In this document: piece by piece, positions 55,205 to 64,000 of the stretch
Layout: the number at the start of each line of letters is the position of its first letter
How positions within the stretch are numbered: position 1 is the first letter of the stretch
NCBI GenBank assembly: GCA_964035015.1
Contig: OZ035997.1
Span: 23,435,834 to 23,499,833, forward strand
Source of the DNA: Corallium rubrum
Taxonomy: Eukaryota; Cnidaria; Anthozoa; Scleralcyonacea; Coralliidae
Direction of reading: 5' to 3'
DNA: 64,000 nt
Program-made: the position numbers and the translations under genes
The notes under the pieces: model-generated
What the model was told of the DNA's origin: nothing
What the model saw: the letters and a program-made list of their open reading frames with translations, nothing else
Databases searched by the model: none

Positions 55205-55975
55205 CAGTGTATATAATAGTGCTTTAACTAACCATAAATGCCACAATAAAAAACAAACCAAACATACCTTTGGCCATCAAACAAGTAGTTCCTATTTATC
55301 ACTTCTGCTTCGAGACTCTTCTCGAGATTATAATAATGTTATTTTCCTGCATGTGATTGAAATACAGTATTAGGCCTGTTTCATACGTCGAAGTTCCGTC
55401 GAATTTAAATTCAATGCGACGGTTATTTGACGGAAGTGGCAGTGTTCAAAGCAATGTTGATAGAAGGAACTGATCTTATCACTTATGTCACCAAAACTTA
55501 CAGAAAAACAAACAAATGACCTCGCCCTTTGCTAGTTTAAACTATATCTTCATTGTGTTTATTAGACTATGTTGACACACTGCTATTGGATTTCACAATC
55601 TCTTTAGAAAAACATGATTATTTTGGTTTACACTGCTGCGGTCAACAAAAAAATGTTGCCACGAGCGGAATTTGACCACTATACTATCAAATAGAATGAT
55701 TTATGGTTTTAATTTAGATGTACAGGAAAGAATAAACGCATGCAATAATTTGTTGCCTATTATTAAATGGCCTCACTCCACTGTCAGTGAACTCATCTTC
55801 GATAACTATAGAACCCTAAAGCATCTTTTCCAATCATCGCAGAATCAGGTTCACACACAGCTCCATGCAAGTACTTGCATTTCATTAAAAAGAACTCATA
55901 GCAATAAAACAAACACTGTAAAATATTTTTAATTAGATATACAGTGGCGCCCAGAAGTTTTTTAACATCATCGTG
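55205..55975. other. Stretch with one MITE end, otherwise unrecognised
   Basis: TTAGGCCTGTTTCATACGTC at 55372 resembles the outer MITE end at 47758, but I find no partner end. The 86-codon frame at 55672 has no known domain. Confidence 0.4.
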
Positions 55976-56055
55976 GGTTTACATGACGGAAAAGTACACG
56001 CACTGTGCGTGTACTATACATACGTGCGTGTACTACACGGAAAAACTACCCCTTA
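55976..56055. repeat. Short-unit repeat (ACACGCACTGTGCGTGTACT)
   Basis: Alternating ACACGCACTG and GCGTGTACTA motifs with CGGAAAAACTAC, the same motif set as the array at 61.45-61.64 kb. Confidence 0.65.
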
Positions 56056-56424
56056 TCTGAGTGGAGTGCTCTTTTGTTAGGCAATAAGCGAGTTTCAGGG
56101 TGTTGCGCGCACATCATTTTTCAAAAAAACTGGTAAGCTCCACTCAAAGTAAACATACTGTTTAAAATCAACATAGTATAGATACAGTTACTGGATGTTT
56201 AACACTGTTATTCTGCTGTTGTTGGTCTCTAGTAAGTCTGTTTGCCATTGCTTACTTTGTGGGGAGCCCGCCAAGAGCCCACCAATTTCTTTGCAAAACG
56301 ATGCGCGCGCAATACCCTGAAATTCGACAATTGTTTCAATCTTGAAACTTCAAACATAGTGCGTGTATAGAAAACAAGTTGGAGCATTTCGAACAGCATT
56401 TTGAACATCAGGGAATATTTAGTC

Positions 56425-56520
56425 TTAATCCGCAAGCCCGGTCGTAGGGCCGAAGGCCCAGAGCCTGGTGAGGGTGCTAATCTCGACATGGGTGCAGTCC
56501 ACTTTACATGCGTATTGAAA
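56425..56520. repeat. Dispersed GC-rich hairpin repeat, copy 3 (inverted)
   Basis: GGTCGTAGGGCCGAAGGCCC, then GGTGCTAATCTCGACATGGG, matching copies at 781 and 35385. Confidence 0.7.
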
Positions 56521-56687
56521 TGCGAATCAGTTTGAGCAATCTGAATATTTGTATAACATGTGGACAATTTGCCTGCGCTGATCAAAAAATTGCGGGCGTA
56601 TTTGTTCTTTATTGACATTTTTTTCATGCGAAAGTCAAAATACGATTTGCAAATAGCGAGTTCGCTGAGACTTTCTTCGTTTTTAAT

Positions 56688-56864
56688 ATGCCTTCCAAGC
56701 TTGTCGATCCAGTGATTTGCTGTTCAACTGGGTGTTTTTCGTTGAAGCTGAAAAGGTTCGTAATTGGAGCAGCGGAAGTATGGCATTTTCACGAAGATAT
56801 CTTAAAGAAAATTGATTTCAATTCTCCTCGAGTCCTTTCTGTTCGAGCTAACAGGATCGATTAA
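56688..56864 (+). CDS. Small open frame of unknown function (58 aa)
   Basis: It starts MPSKLVDPVICCSTGCFSLK and ends in a TAA. The 58 residues contain three Cys (CCSTGC) and a HFHED stretch with no low-complexity bias, which is unusual among the short frames here. There is no detectable domain, splice site or neighbour that would support a gene, so it may equally be an exon or repeat-derived. Confidence 0.25.
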   Translation: MPSKLVDPVICCSTGCFSLKLKRFVIGAAEVWHFHEDILKKIDFNSPRVLSVRANRID

Positions 56865-56869
56865 ACGAT

Positions 56870-57640
56870 CAAATATTTAGTTCATATTTTTATGTTCCCA
56901 AAATGTGCTTTACATATTCATTTCAAAGCTTTTCTTGCGAACGCGTGGTTGATCAAATTAGTCTATTTTCAACGAAACGAAAACAGTAATTAACCTTCCT
57001 CTTTGACGAATGATAGCAAAAAATCTAGCCGTTCGCATTACTTTCAAAATAGCGTTAAGTCAGTTTATGTTTATTCATCTGTTTTCCTGAATCAAAATCT
57101 TTCTATCTTTTTGAAAAATAGGTAACACGTTCAAAAATCGCTCAAGATGACCCATGGTCAGTGCAAGCAGAATATAGTGGGTTTAAAGACTGAGCAAAAT
57201 ACCACACTTGTTTTGTCAACGGCAACTTTTAAAGACGCTCTGACTACTATTTCTACATATCTTTTTCCAACGATGTGATTTTATCACCCACCAAGCTTAT
57301 TGTGTAGTTGTGGGGGAACGTCCTTTTCAGCGGGCGCCGTTGACTGTGGCGAAATTCGACTGGCAAATAAAGCAGAAATGAATAAATATCTCAAAAACTA
57401 GACGTTCGCATTAATTTCATACCGTGATTTTATTAATCTTTAGTTGGCAATTGAACTGCTGAGTCGGTAATTCATTCGGTAAAAAATGCGCCGGGTAGAC
57501 GAATTCGATTCGAAATTGAATATAGAATTTTGTTTACTTCCTTTCCAATTATATCGTGGACGGAAATGTGTCCCGCGCTTTTCACGTACCCACGCGAAAT
57601 CCACGCATTCTTGCCGCGCATGTGCAGACAAATTGCCCAC
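56870..57640. other. Stretch without recognised genes
   Basis: Nothing supported. Confidence 0.4.
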
Positions 57641-57642
57641 CT

Positions 57643-57648
<6 letters not shown>

Positions 57649-57674
<26 letters not shown>
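57649..57674. repeat. (TA)n microsatellite at PLE left border
   Basis: 13 TA units abutting the left PLE copy. Confidence 0.9.
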
Positions 57675-57676
<2 letters not shown>

Positions 57677-57700
57677 GACTGTTTCTTACTTAAAACATCA

Positions 57701-57752
57701 TTGTTGCTACTCTGAGTTTCACGCGGTTAGGCGATCATCAGGCAACTGTGAA
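57701..57752 (-). ncRNA. Hammerhead ribozyme motif, left PLE copy
   Basis: Minus strand GUUGC, CUGAUGA, helix II, GUGAAAC, UCAGAGUA, GCAAC. Helix I (GUUGC/GCAAC) is perfect and the cleavage triplet is GUA. Confidence 0.75.
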
Positions 57753-57756
57753 AGAT

Positions 57757-58105
57757 TCAGTTAGATTTAACTATGCTTGCTGACGTTGGACGGTTTGCAT
57801 GATGTCGCGTCACTTTCTTCTTTGCGCGGCTAACACTTCCCGCCAAAAATCTTCGTTGGTGGCGGCATTTTGAGAAAAGTTCTGATCTTTTGTTCAGTAA
57901 TGGTTGTTTGATGGCTTTCAAGATGCAGAGCTTTTCTTCAAGGCAAAGATTGCATCGCTTCCCTCCACTTGAATAAGATGCAGCATGCTTCATGACTGAC
58001 CAGTTGATGTTAAAAGATCGCCCGTCTTGTTTCAAATCCCATACATACTTTGAAAGTTCTGTGTTGTTTGAATATTTCGTGTCCTGGAAAGATTTTAGGT
58101 GTGTG
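57757..58105 (-). pseudogene. PLE C-terminal fragment, left copy
   Basis: Open frame on the minus strand: LKSFQDTKYSNNTELSKYVW, INWSVMKHAASYSSGGKRCN, LCLEEKLCILKA, LLNKRSELFSKCRHQRRFL, and a stop at 57757. It keeps the full Cys/His block and lacks GIY-YIG; the frame continues by chance into antisense of the right copy up to 58182. Confidence 0.8.
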
Positions 58106-58106
58106 T

Positions 58107-58650
58107 GAAGACACCCTTTCGAAAACGATACCAACCAACGGGGAAACCAAATGCAACTGCAGAAAGAAGAATGAATGCCCACTACAAGGTAACTGCCTAG
58201 CTAGTAGCGTTGTTTACAAAGCCGAAATCACCACAACAGACAACGGGGAGACAAAACAATACATTGGTGTGACAGCAAACAACTTTAAAGAACGTTACAG
58301 AAACCACAAAAATCTTTCCAGGACACGAAATATTCAAACAACACAGAACTTTCAAAGTATGTATGGGATTTGAAACAAGACGGGCGATCTTTTATAACAT
58401 CAACTGGTCAGTCATGAAGCATGCTGCATCTTATTCAAGTGGAGGGAAGCGATGCAATCTTTGCCTTGAAGAAAAGCTCTGCATCTTGAAAGCCATCAAA
58501 CAACCATTACTGAACAAAAGATCAGAACTTTTCTCAAAATGCCGCCACCAACGAAGATTTTTGGCGGGAAGTGTTAGCCGCGCAAAGAAGAAAGTGACGC
58601 GACATCATGCAAACCGTCCAACGTCAGCAAACATAGTTAAATCTAACTGA
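58107..58650 (+). pseudogene. PLE GIY-YIG endonuclease domain and C-terminus, right copy
   Basis: Frame 1 gives CNCRKKNECPLQGNC (a Cys cluster), VVYKAEI (in place of GIY), QYIGVT (YIG) and FKERYRNHK. One extra base near 58310 and two extra near 58392 shift the frame out and back. Frame returns for INWSVMKHAASYSSGGKRCN, LCLEEKLCIL and CRHQRRFLAGSV, ending in TGA near 58650. The GIY-YIG nuclease nicks DNA for target-primed integration in PLEs. This copy is inactive because of the frameshifts and the missing RT. Confidence 0.82.
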
Positions 58651-58659
58651 ATCTTTCAC

Positions 58660-58706
58660 AGTTGCCTGATGATCGCCTAACCGCGCGAAACTCAGAGTAG
58701 CAACAA
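58660..58706 (+). ncRNA. Hammerhead ribozyme motif, right PLE copy
   Basis: AGUUGC (58660-58665), CUGAUGA (58666-58672), helix II CGC/GCG, GAAAC (58687-58691), short helix III AC/GU, triplet GUA ending 58699, then GCAAC (58700-58704) pairing with GUUGC. Core bases intact; helix II is short with weak closing pairs. Confidence 0.78.
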
Positions 58707-58732
58707 TGATGTTTTAAGTAAGAAACAGTCAG

Positions 58733-58819
58733 TTAAATCCGCTCTACATATGTATAGGTATCGAGTACTCTTCAATCTACTACTAACATTATATTTACTT
58801 GGTATATTTATTTACTTGG

Positions 58820-58826
<7 letters not shown>
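58733..58826 (+). repeat. PLE downstream tail segment
   Basis: CCGCTCTACATATGTATAGG then GAGTACTCTT (58738-58772) loosely matches the tails at 578 and 43215. It precedes (TA)n and is absent beside the left copy. Confidence 0.5.

Positions 58827-58910
<84 letters not shown>
58827..58910. repeat. (TA)n microsatellite
   Basis: About 42 TA units. Confidence 0.95.
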
Positions 58911-58912
<2 letters not shown>

Positions 58913-59139
58913 GTGTGGACGGACCATACGCGGTGAAGATTGCGGGCACTGGGAACGATATAGTTCATGACAAAAAAATTTCCACTAACAAGATAATTTA
59001 TTCTTGACAAAAACGTTAGAGGAATTTGAAATACCATAAATGAATATAGTCGTGGCAGCCAGTGAGTAGTTTCAATCCATTCAATGCTTTTGGAAAATGC
59101 AAATATTTTTAGATGCTCTAGCAATGTTTTTTGTAAAGA

Positions 59140-59225
59140 ACTTGCTTCAGTAGTCTGGTGGTAACATCGGCGGTTGGCATGCGAAAGTGATCGGGTTCAA
59201 ACCGTGGATGTCATCCTTAAATTTT
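59140..59225 (+). ncRNA. tRNA-like SINE head
   Basis: TAGTCTGGTGGTAACA is A-box-like and GGTTCAAACCG matches a B box 36 bases later. The arms do not fold into a tRNA, so a tRNA-derived SINE is more likely than a gene. Confidence 0.5.
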
Positions 59226-59229
59226 CCTT

Positions 59230-60435
59230 TAATCCTCGTTAGCTCCAAGGCCCCACTTTATATGAACGCAAGGTGGTTGCATGAACGTTTTTAATCAGGG
59301 GGTATTTACAAAAATTTATGCATGTAAAAGCGGGCGAGGGGTTATTACGTGTATGTATATATTTATAGTATATAATTATGACTGGTAACTAGTTATTTGA
59401 TTATGGCTAAGGCGAATCATTGGCGCGAATCATCAGTATTGCTTGTATTTGTGAAATAGAATTTCCAAATTAGCACCCTCACTTAATTATCAGTTTGTCA
59501 GGGTGTTTTTCCCAAATGTTTTTGCCGTCCTCTGCGAGTATCTATGGTATTTTGAAGCTTTGAAGCTTCGATCTTAATTTTCGGCTTGTACGACAACTCA
59601 ATAAAAGAAAACCACCAATATTATTCATGAAGTAAAGTTATTATAAGTTGTGTTTTAAACAATGAACAGTCAAACGTATTCGACACATGGTCACATTCTT
59701 AAATATTTCGACGTTAGTGCAACATCTAAAACAAACTTTCAATCAAATTCGTCTTAGACTAACTATATTCGTCTCACTATATATGCGACGTATTATATGT
59801 GTAAGGAAAAGATGGCAGTCGATCCTGTTCGAGTGGAGAAAATTACATGTAAAAAGATATGTTTTTTAAAACGTATCCAACGCTAGCTGAGTGCATGATG
59901 AACAAATTAAATTCACTAATCTACTGAACTATGTTAATAATTGCTTTTTTACAGTACTGTAAATCAATTAATAAAAACTTTTTAAGTTGCTTGACATAAC
60001 TTGGCTTGAGATTTATAAGCTAATAAAAATCGTAGAACGCGTTTCTATTTGTTGCGAGAACTGGTCCCAACAAAAGTTTTAAATATAGATTTTGGGTGTA
60101 TTCATTCCGTCCGTTGCGTGAAAAAGCTGGTTTACAGTAACTTGATATATACAATAGCGACGATCATCATAAGCTATTACTTTTTATTTTTTTTAATTAG
60201 TTGGTATTACTTGGTAACTGATTAGTTTTTGTATCTGCGCAACGCGCAGATATATCGTGTTGTGTGTTCGTGTGTTTGTGTGTTAACTTTTTGGTGTAAC
60301 CGCTGACCTGTAATGTGTGCAGTAGTGTGACTGTTTATATTTCCTCGCCATGTTGTATGAGCTACGGAGTGAGACGAAGAACAACATTATTTTCGAAGAA
60401 AGTCAATTGCAATGCTGTATGATTGGAGTAGCGTA
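59230..60435. other. Stretch without recognised genes; one small palindrome
   Basis: TATCTGCGCAACGCGCAGATA is a perfect hairpin at about 60231-60252. A short GCACCCTCAC/GTGAGGGTG-like pair occurs near 59472-59505. No gene. Confidence 0.45.
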
Positions 60436-60437
60436 TG

Positions 60438-61292
60438 ATTCAGGGATACTTTAAAATGATTGCGTTTGACCGTACGCCAAGTAAATAGCGTAATAATGCA
60501 ATTTGATATTTGCGCTCATGTCCTTTCAAATAGCCTTTTCTCCGTTGTTATTTATACCATGTTCTCTAATTCACATATGTTGTACAGAATTTAACGCTCT
60601 ATCTAACCGTACAAGTTTCCCAAATGGCACAAACCTACAGACGATTGATTTACTTTAAATATGACCGCGTTCGACCGTACGCCAAGTAAATAGCGTAATA
60701 ATTCAATTTGATATTTGCGCTCATCTCAGTTCAAATATATTTTTCTCCGTTGCAATTCTATACGATTTTTCTAATTCACATATGTTGTACAGAATTTAAC
60801 GCTCTATCTAACCGTGCAAGTTTCCCAAATGGCACAAACCTACAGACGATTGATTTACTTTAAATATGACCGCGTTTGACCGTACGCCAAGTAAATAGCG
60901 TAATAATGCAATTTGATATTTGCGCTCATGTCAGTTCAAATAGACTTTTCGCCGTTGTTATTCTATACCATGTTCTCTAATTCACATATGTTCATTGTTG
61001 TACAGAATTTAACGCTCTATCTAACCGTACAAGTTTCCCAAATAGCACAAACGTACAGACGATTGATTTACTTTAAATATGACCACGTTCGCCCGTACGC
61101 CATCAAGTAAATAGCGTAATAATGCAATTTGATATTCGCGCTCATGTCAGTTCAAATAGCCTTTTCTCCGTTGTTATTCTATACCATGTTCTCTAATTCA
61201 CATATGTTGTACAGAATTTAACGCTCTATCTAACTGTAGAAGTTTCGTGAATGGCACAAACCTACAGACGATTCAGGGGTATACTTTAAACA
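60438..61292. repeat. 205-bp tandem repeat, four units
   Basis: GACCGTACGCC recurs at 60468, 60673, 60878 and (as GCCCGTACGCC) 61091, giving periods of 205, 205 and 213. Each unit also has CAATTTGATATTTGCGCTCA, AATTCACATATGTTGTACAG and TTTAACGCTCTATCTAAC. Unit 3 has an extra TTCATTG. GATTCAGGG.TA at both outer edges marks the array limits. Confidence 0.92.
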
Positions 61293-61434
61293 CGCGGTAT
61301 CCGGCTCAACTGCAGTGAAGATATATCCCAATACGTTTGTTATCTTATTAGATGTCGCTAAAATCTTATAAGATGTTGTAAGATCGTTTAAGATCTTATT
61401 ACAAGATTTGGCGCAGATACATGTACGCATAGCG

Positions 61435-61645
61435 TACCTTTTGTTTAAAATTGTTTGCGTGCAGTGTGCGTGTAACGTGTGTATACTATACGGAAAAACT
61501 ACACGCACTGTGGGTGCACTGTACACAGAAAAACTACACGCACTGCGCCGGGTGTACTACACGGAGAAACTACACGCACTGTCCGTGTACTACACGGAGG
61601 TTACGTGTAGTTTTTTGAATGTCCGTGTAACTAATTACATGTAGT
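61435..61645. repeat. Degenerate 40-50-bp tandem array (ACTACACGCACTG)
   Basis: At least three ACTACACGCACTG units alternate with GTGTACTACACGGA. Same motif set as 55976-56055. Confidence 0.75.
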
Positions 61646-61649
61646 TTTT

Positions 61650-64000
61650 AATTAAGATCCAAGTTGGTTCTAGTCTCCTGCGCGAAATTATTATTCAAGA
61701 CGTTTATTTAAGACACACGCAGGTGGCAGTTTACTTTTTTTTATTTAACTTTACCTTGACTAAATGAATACAAGGTAGGAACACTGCAACAGCTGAGGCC
61801 GATTACTGCGGGTCCTGATTACGTTTCAGCTCCTTACGCTACCCTACACAAGCAGACCGCGCAAGGAACAGTTTTTAGACGACTGATCGAAACCAACAAA
61901 AATCTTGCTGTCACTTTTTGCCGGCCCTGGGACCCAGAGCCGAGAGTCACTGCGGTGCTGTGATGTTAGCGTTCTAGATGTCAAAAATGAGAGTAATGAC
62001 GTTACGTCTGCTGGTCAGGCCACCTTGGTTACAGTTTTTGGCGTTGGCAGATAGAAAGATGGCGGCCAGTGAATTGAAAATGCATTCTGAACCTGTTATC
62101 TTGCCTTAGCAACTTGGGTTGGGTTTCCGTTGACCGGAAAAATCTGTCTCCATGTAAATGCTTTGCTTCGAGATATCTCGGATTCAGAGACAACTTTGAG
62201 TGCGAAATGCTTAATCAACACTAAAGTAAAGTCCAACATGGCGGTACAAAGACCGATTAGTATAACAAGAAAACTGACACCCTCTTAAAAGTTAAAAACG
62301 ATCGGCAATTTATAATTAATAATTAATACCGAGGACGTAGCATGAGTGAAGAGTACACGAGAGTCATAAGAATATTTAACAAATACATGTTACACTTTTA
62401 ACAACATGCAGACATCCAATTATAGCTTGCTGTTTTACTTGGGAAATAATAAAGGCTTTTTCTCCATTCAGTCCTTTTATCCCATCAGCTGTAGCACGGC
62501 AAAGTTTTTTTACGAGAATTTTCAAAATAAAAAGTAGATCTCCTGTTATTTCGAACATAAACAAATTTAAAGAAAGTCAAAACAACCATGTGGGGGGTCC
62601 TTTAGCAACCATGTGGGGGGTCCTTTTGTACCGCATGAAAGTATTTAGTTTAATCCTACATTAACAGATTCAGATTGGCTTCAGTGTAAATAATGTCAAA
62701 AAGAGATTGAATTTAACATTGAAAACAAAACCCAGCAAAGCAAAGCAAAGCAAAACAAGACAACATACCTTCTGGTCCGTAGTGTACATTATTTGCGGAA
62801 ACAAATTATTTGATTGCTGTGAATAAAAAAGCAATATTATCAGAAAAGCAATGTTGATACAAGAACGGATCTCATTTCTTATATAAGCAAATGGAGCAAC
62901 AAAAGAACTCAAAACACAAGCGTAGTCTTTGCCAGGACTTTGTTTACATTCTAATTAAGCTTTATTACTATATGCAGTCTTAACGCCATTTTCCTGCAAT
63001 TTGATTGGTTCATAAACAGTTGCAAAACCGGTACCGGGCGGTCATTACAAAAATTGGAAAACGAAATCGGAAATTTAAGCAACTCAAGATAAAATGGTAT
63101 TTCAGTGTTTCGGTAAAAATGAATTTACCGCGATGAAAACTTGAATACGCGACAGTGTTTACGCTAACTGAAAGTGTTTTCGTTGAAATTCGGTTACTCT
63201 GTCTTTGCTGCTTGTATTCTCGACCGTTTAAATAAAACATAAAAAATACACGCTAAAGATTGCAAGCAGGATAATTTTGCCGTAAAGACCTCCCGCTTAG
63301 TCAATACGTTTTTTATTTAAACACAACGCAAATTCATCAGACCGGCCCATGGAATAGATGCATTAGTGTACGAAAAGTAAGTAAAGTAAAGCATGTATAT
63401 AGTATTAGTATAGTATATAGTATAATAATACATGTTAAAACGAGAATTGGCCAGCGGAATAACCTGTAGTCTATAATTGCCCATTCCCTTCCGACTGCTC
63501 GTAGTTACTGTTACTTACCATTCGTCTAAATCATATATCGAAGCAATTGTCCCTTTGTGTTTGTTGTTTTTAATTTCAAGTAAATGTTTCAAGAGTCAAT
63601 ATTAGTCGGTATTGCCAGAGAAATTAAATAAGCCACAGAACTAAAATTTTCGAAATTCGAATGACAAGATACCGGTATATTACATTTTCTCTCTCAGACG
63701 TAAATGCATTCAAGATTCTAAATATGTAACACACCCACGCACATGATTCACCCAATACACATACACACGCAAAATAGTTAGATGTATTAAATTCAATCTA
63801 AATACGAAAACTCTAAATGTCAAAATAATTCTTAGGTATATTCTTACTATAGTTATGAAGATCTTTCGGCTTTTTGGCGCAGACAATTTTCAGAATCTCA
63901 GCATGAGGGAATCGACCCCACCAGATTGCATATGAGATAGTATACAACATATGTTCATTCCAAACTAGCCTATATTTTCACATTTAGAAAAAACAAAACA
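61650..64000. other. Right end of window, no gene recognised
   Basis: A 22-23-bp unit (AACCATGTGGGGGGTCCTTT) is tandemly duplicated at 62584-62630. GATGGCGGCCAGTG at 62060 and AACATGGCGGTAC at 62237 may be gene-start or repeat text but open no useful frame. Confidence 0.4.

Larger units (their letters stand above)
57675..58732. mobile_element. Head-to-head Penelope-like palindrome with GIY-YIG spacer
   Basis: Arms 57675-58096 and about 58309-58732 are inverted copies. Their outer ends are CTGACTGTTTCTTACTTAAA and its complement. The 210-bp centre belongs to the right copy and encodes the GIY-YIG core, so the right copy is longer and the left is cut shorter. Left is bounded by (TA)n; right has a tail, then (TA)n. 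Confidence 0.9.

Noticed and set aside
55372-55440. Second complete GGCCTG-ended MITE
   Set aside because: Only one end was found; no inverted partner or duplication is visible nearby.

Overview
The window is AT-rich, intron-and-transposon-type eukaryotic DNA. The compact class A GPCR genes, CR1/L2-like LINEs, Penelope-like elements (PLEs) with hammerhead ribozymes, long (TA)n tracts and many foldback MITEs point to an invertebrate animal, most likely a cnidarian (inference; the species cannot be named from the sequence). There are no bacterial operons, CRISPR arrays or rRNA genes. Only two cellular protein genes are well supported; nearly everything else recognisable is mobile or repetitive DNA.

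Layout. 0-5 kb: a PLE palindrome with a clear hammerhead ribozyme, foldback elements, one copy of a dispersed repeat, and a LINE 3' end. 5-8.5 kb: little recognisable. 8.5-14.5 kb: a near-complete CR1-like LINE (two ORFs, + strand) inserted into an older antisense LINE, which also carries a 129-bp MITE. 14.5-20 kb: foldbacks, a (CAA)n array, a second copy of the 1.8-kb repeat, LINE remnants and a duplicated foldback unit. 23-24.7 kb: a tRNA-derived SINE split by a hAT-like MITE, then a 116-bp satellite. 25.5-33.2 kb: two related GPCR genes facing each other (26.66-27.68 kb + and 32.05-33.16 kb -), separated by a pentanucleotide satellite, foldbacks and a LINE 3' end. 34.9-47.3 kb: inverted repeats, relic ribozymes, a second head-to-head PLE palindrome, another PLE-type relic and a TTAA-flanked foldback. 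47.7-49.6 kb: three transposons nested in each other. 50-55.2 kb: a noncoding repeat family, a tRNA-like SINE head, a MITE and two LINE 3' fragments among (TA)n tracts. 57.6-58.9 kb: a third head-to-head PLE palindrome with a GIY-YIG endonuclease remnant. 60.4-61.6 kb: a 205-bp tandem repeat and a degenerate short-unit array.

How the parts relate. The GPCRs are paralogs, each with a splice-acceptor-like site just before its ATG. The LINE encodes a coiled-coil ORF1 and an endonuclease/reverse transcriptase ORF2 in the same frame, divided by one UGA, and ORF2 has no AUG before its endonuclease domain. The PLE copies share an architecture: two 5'-truncated copies head to head, each ending in a hammerhead motif, with (TA)n on both outer sides and a short extra tail on the right side only. 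These two points are the most worthwhile leads.
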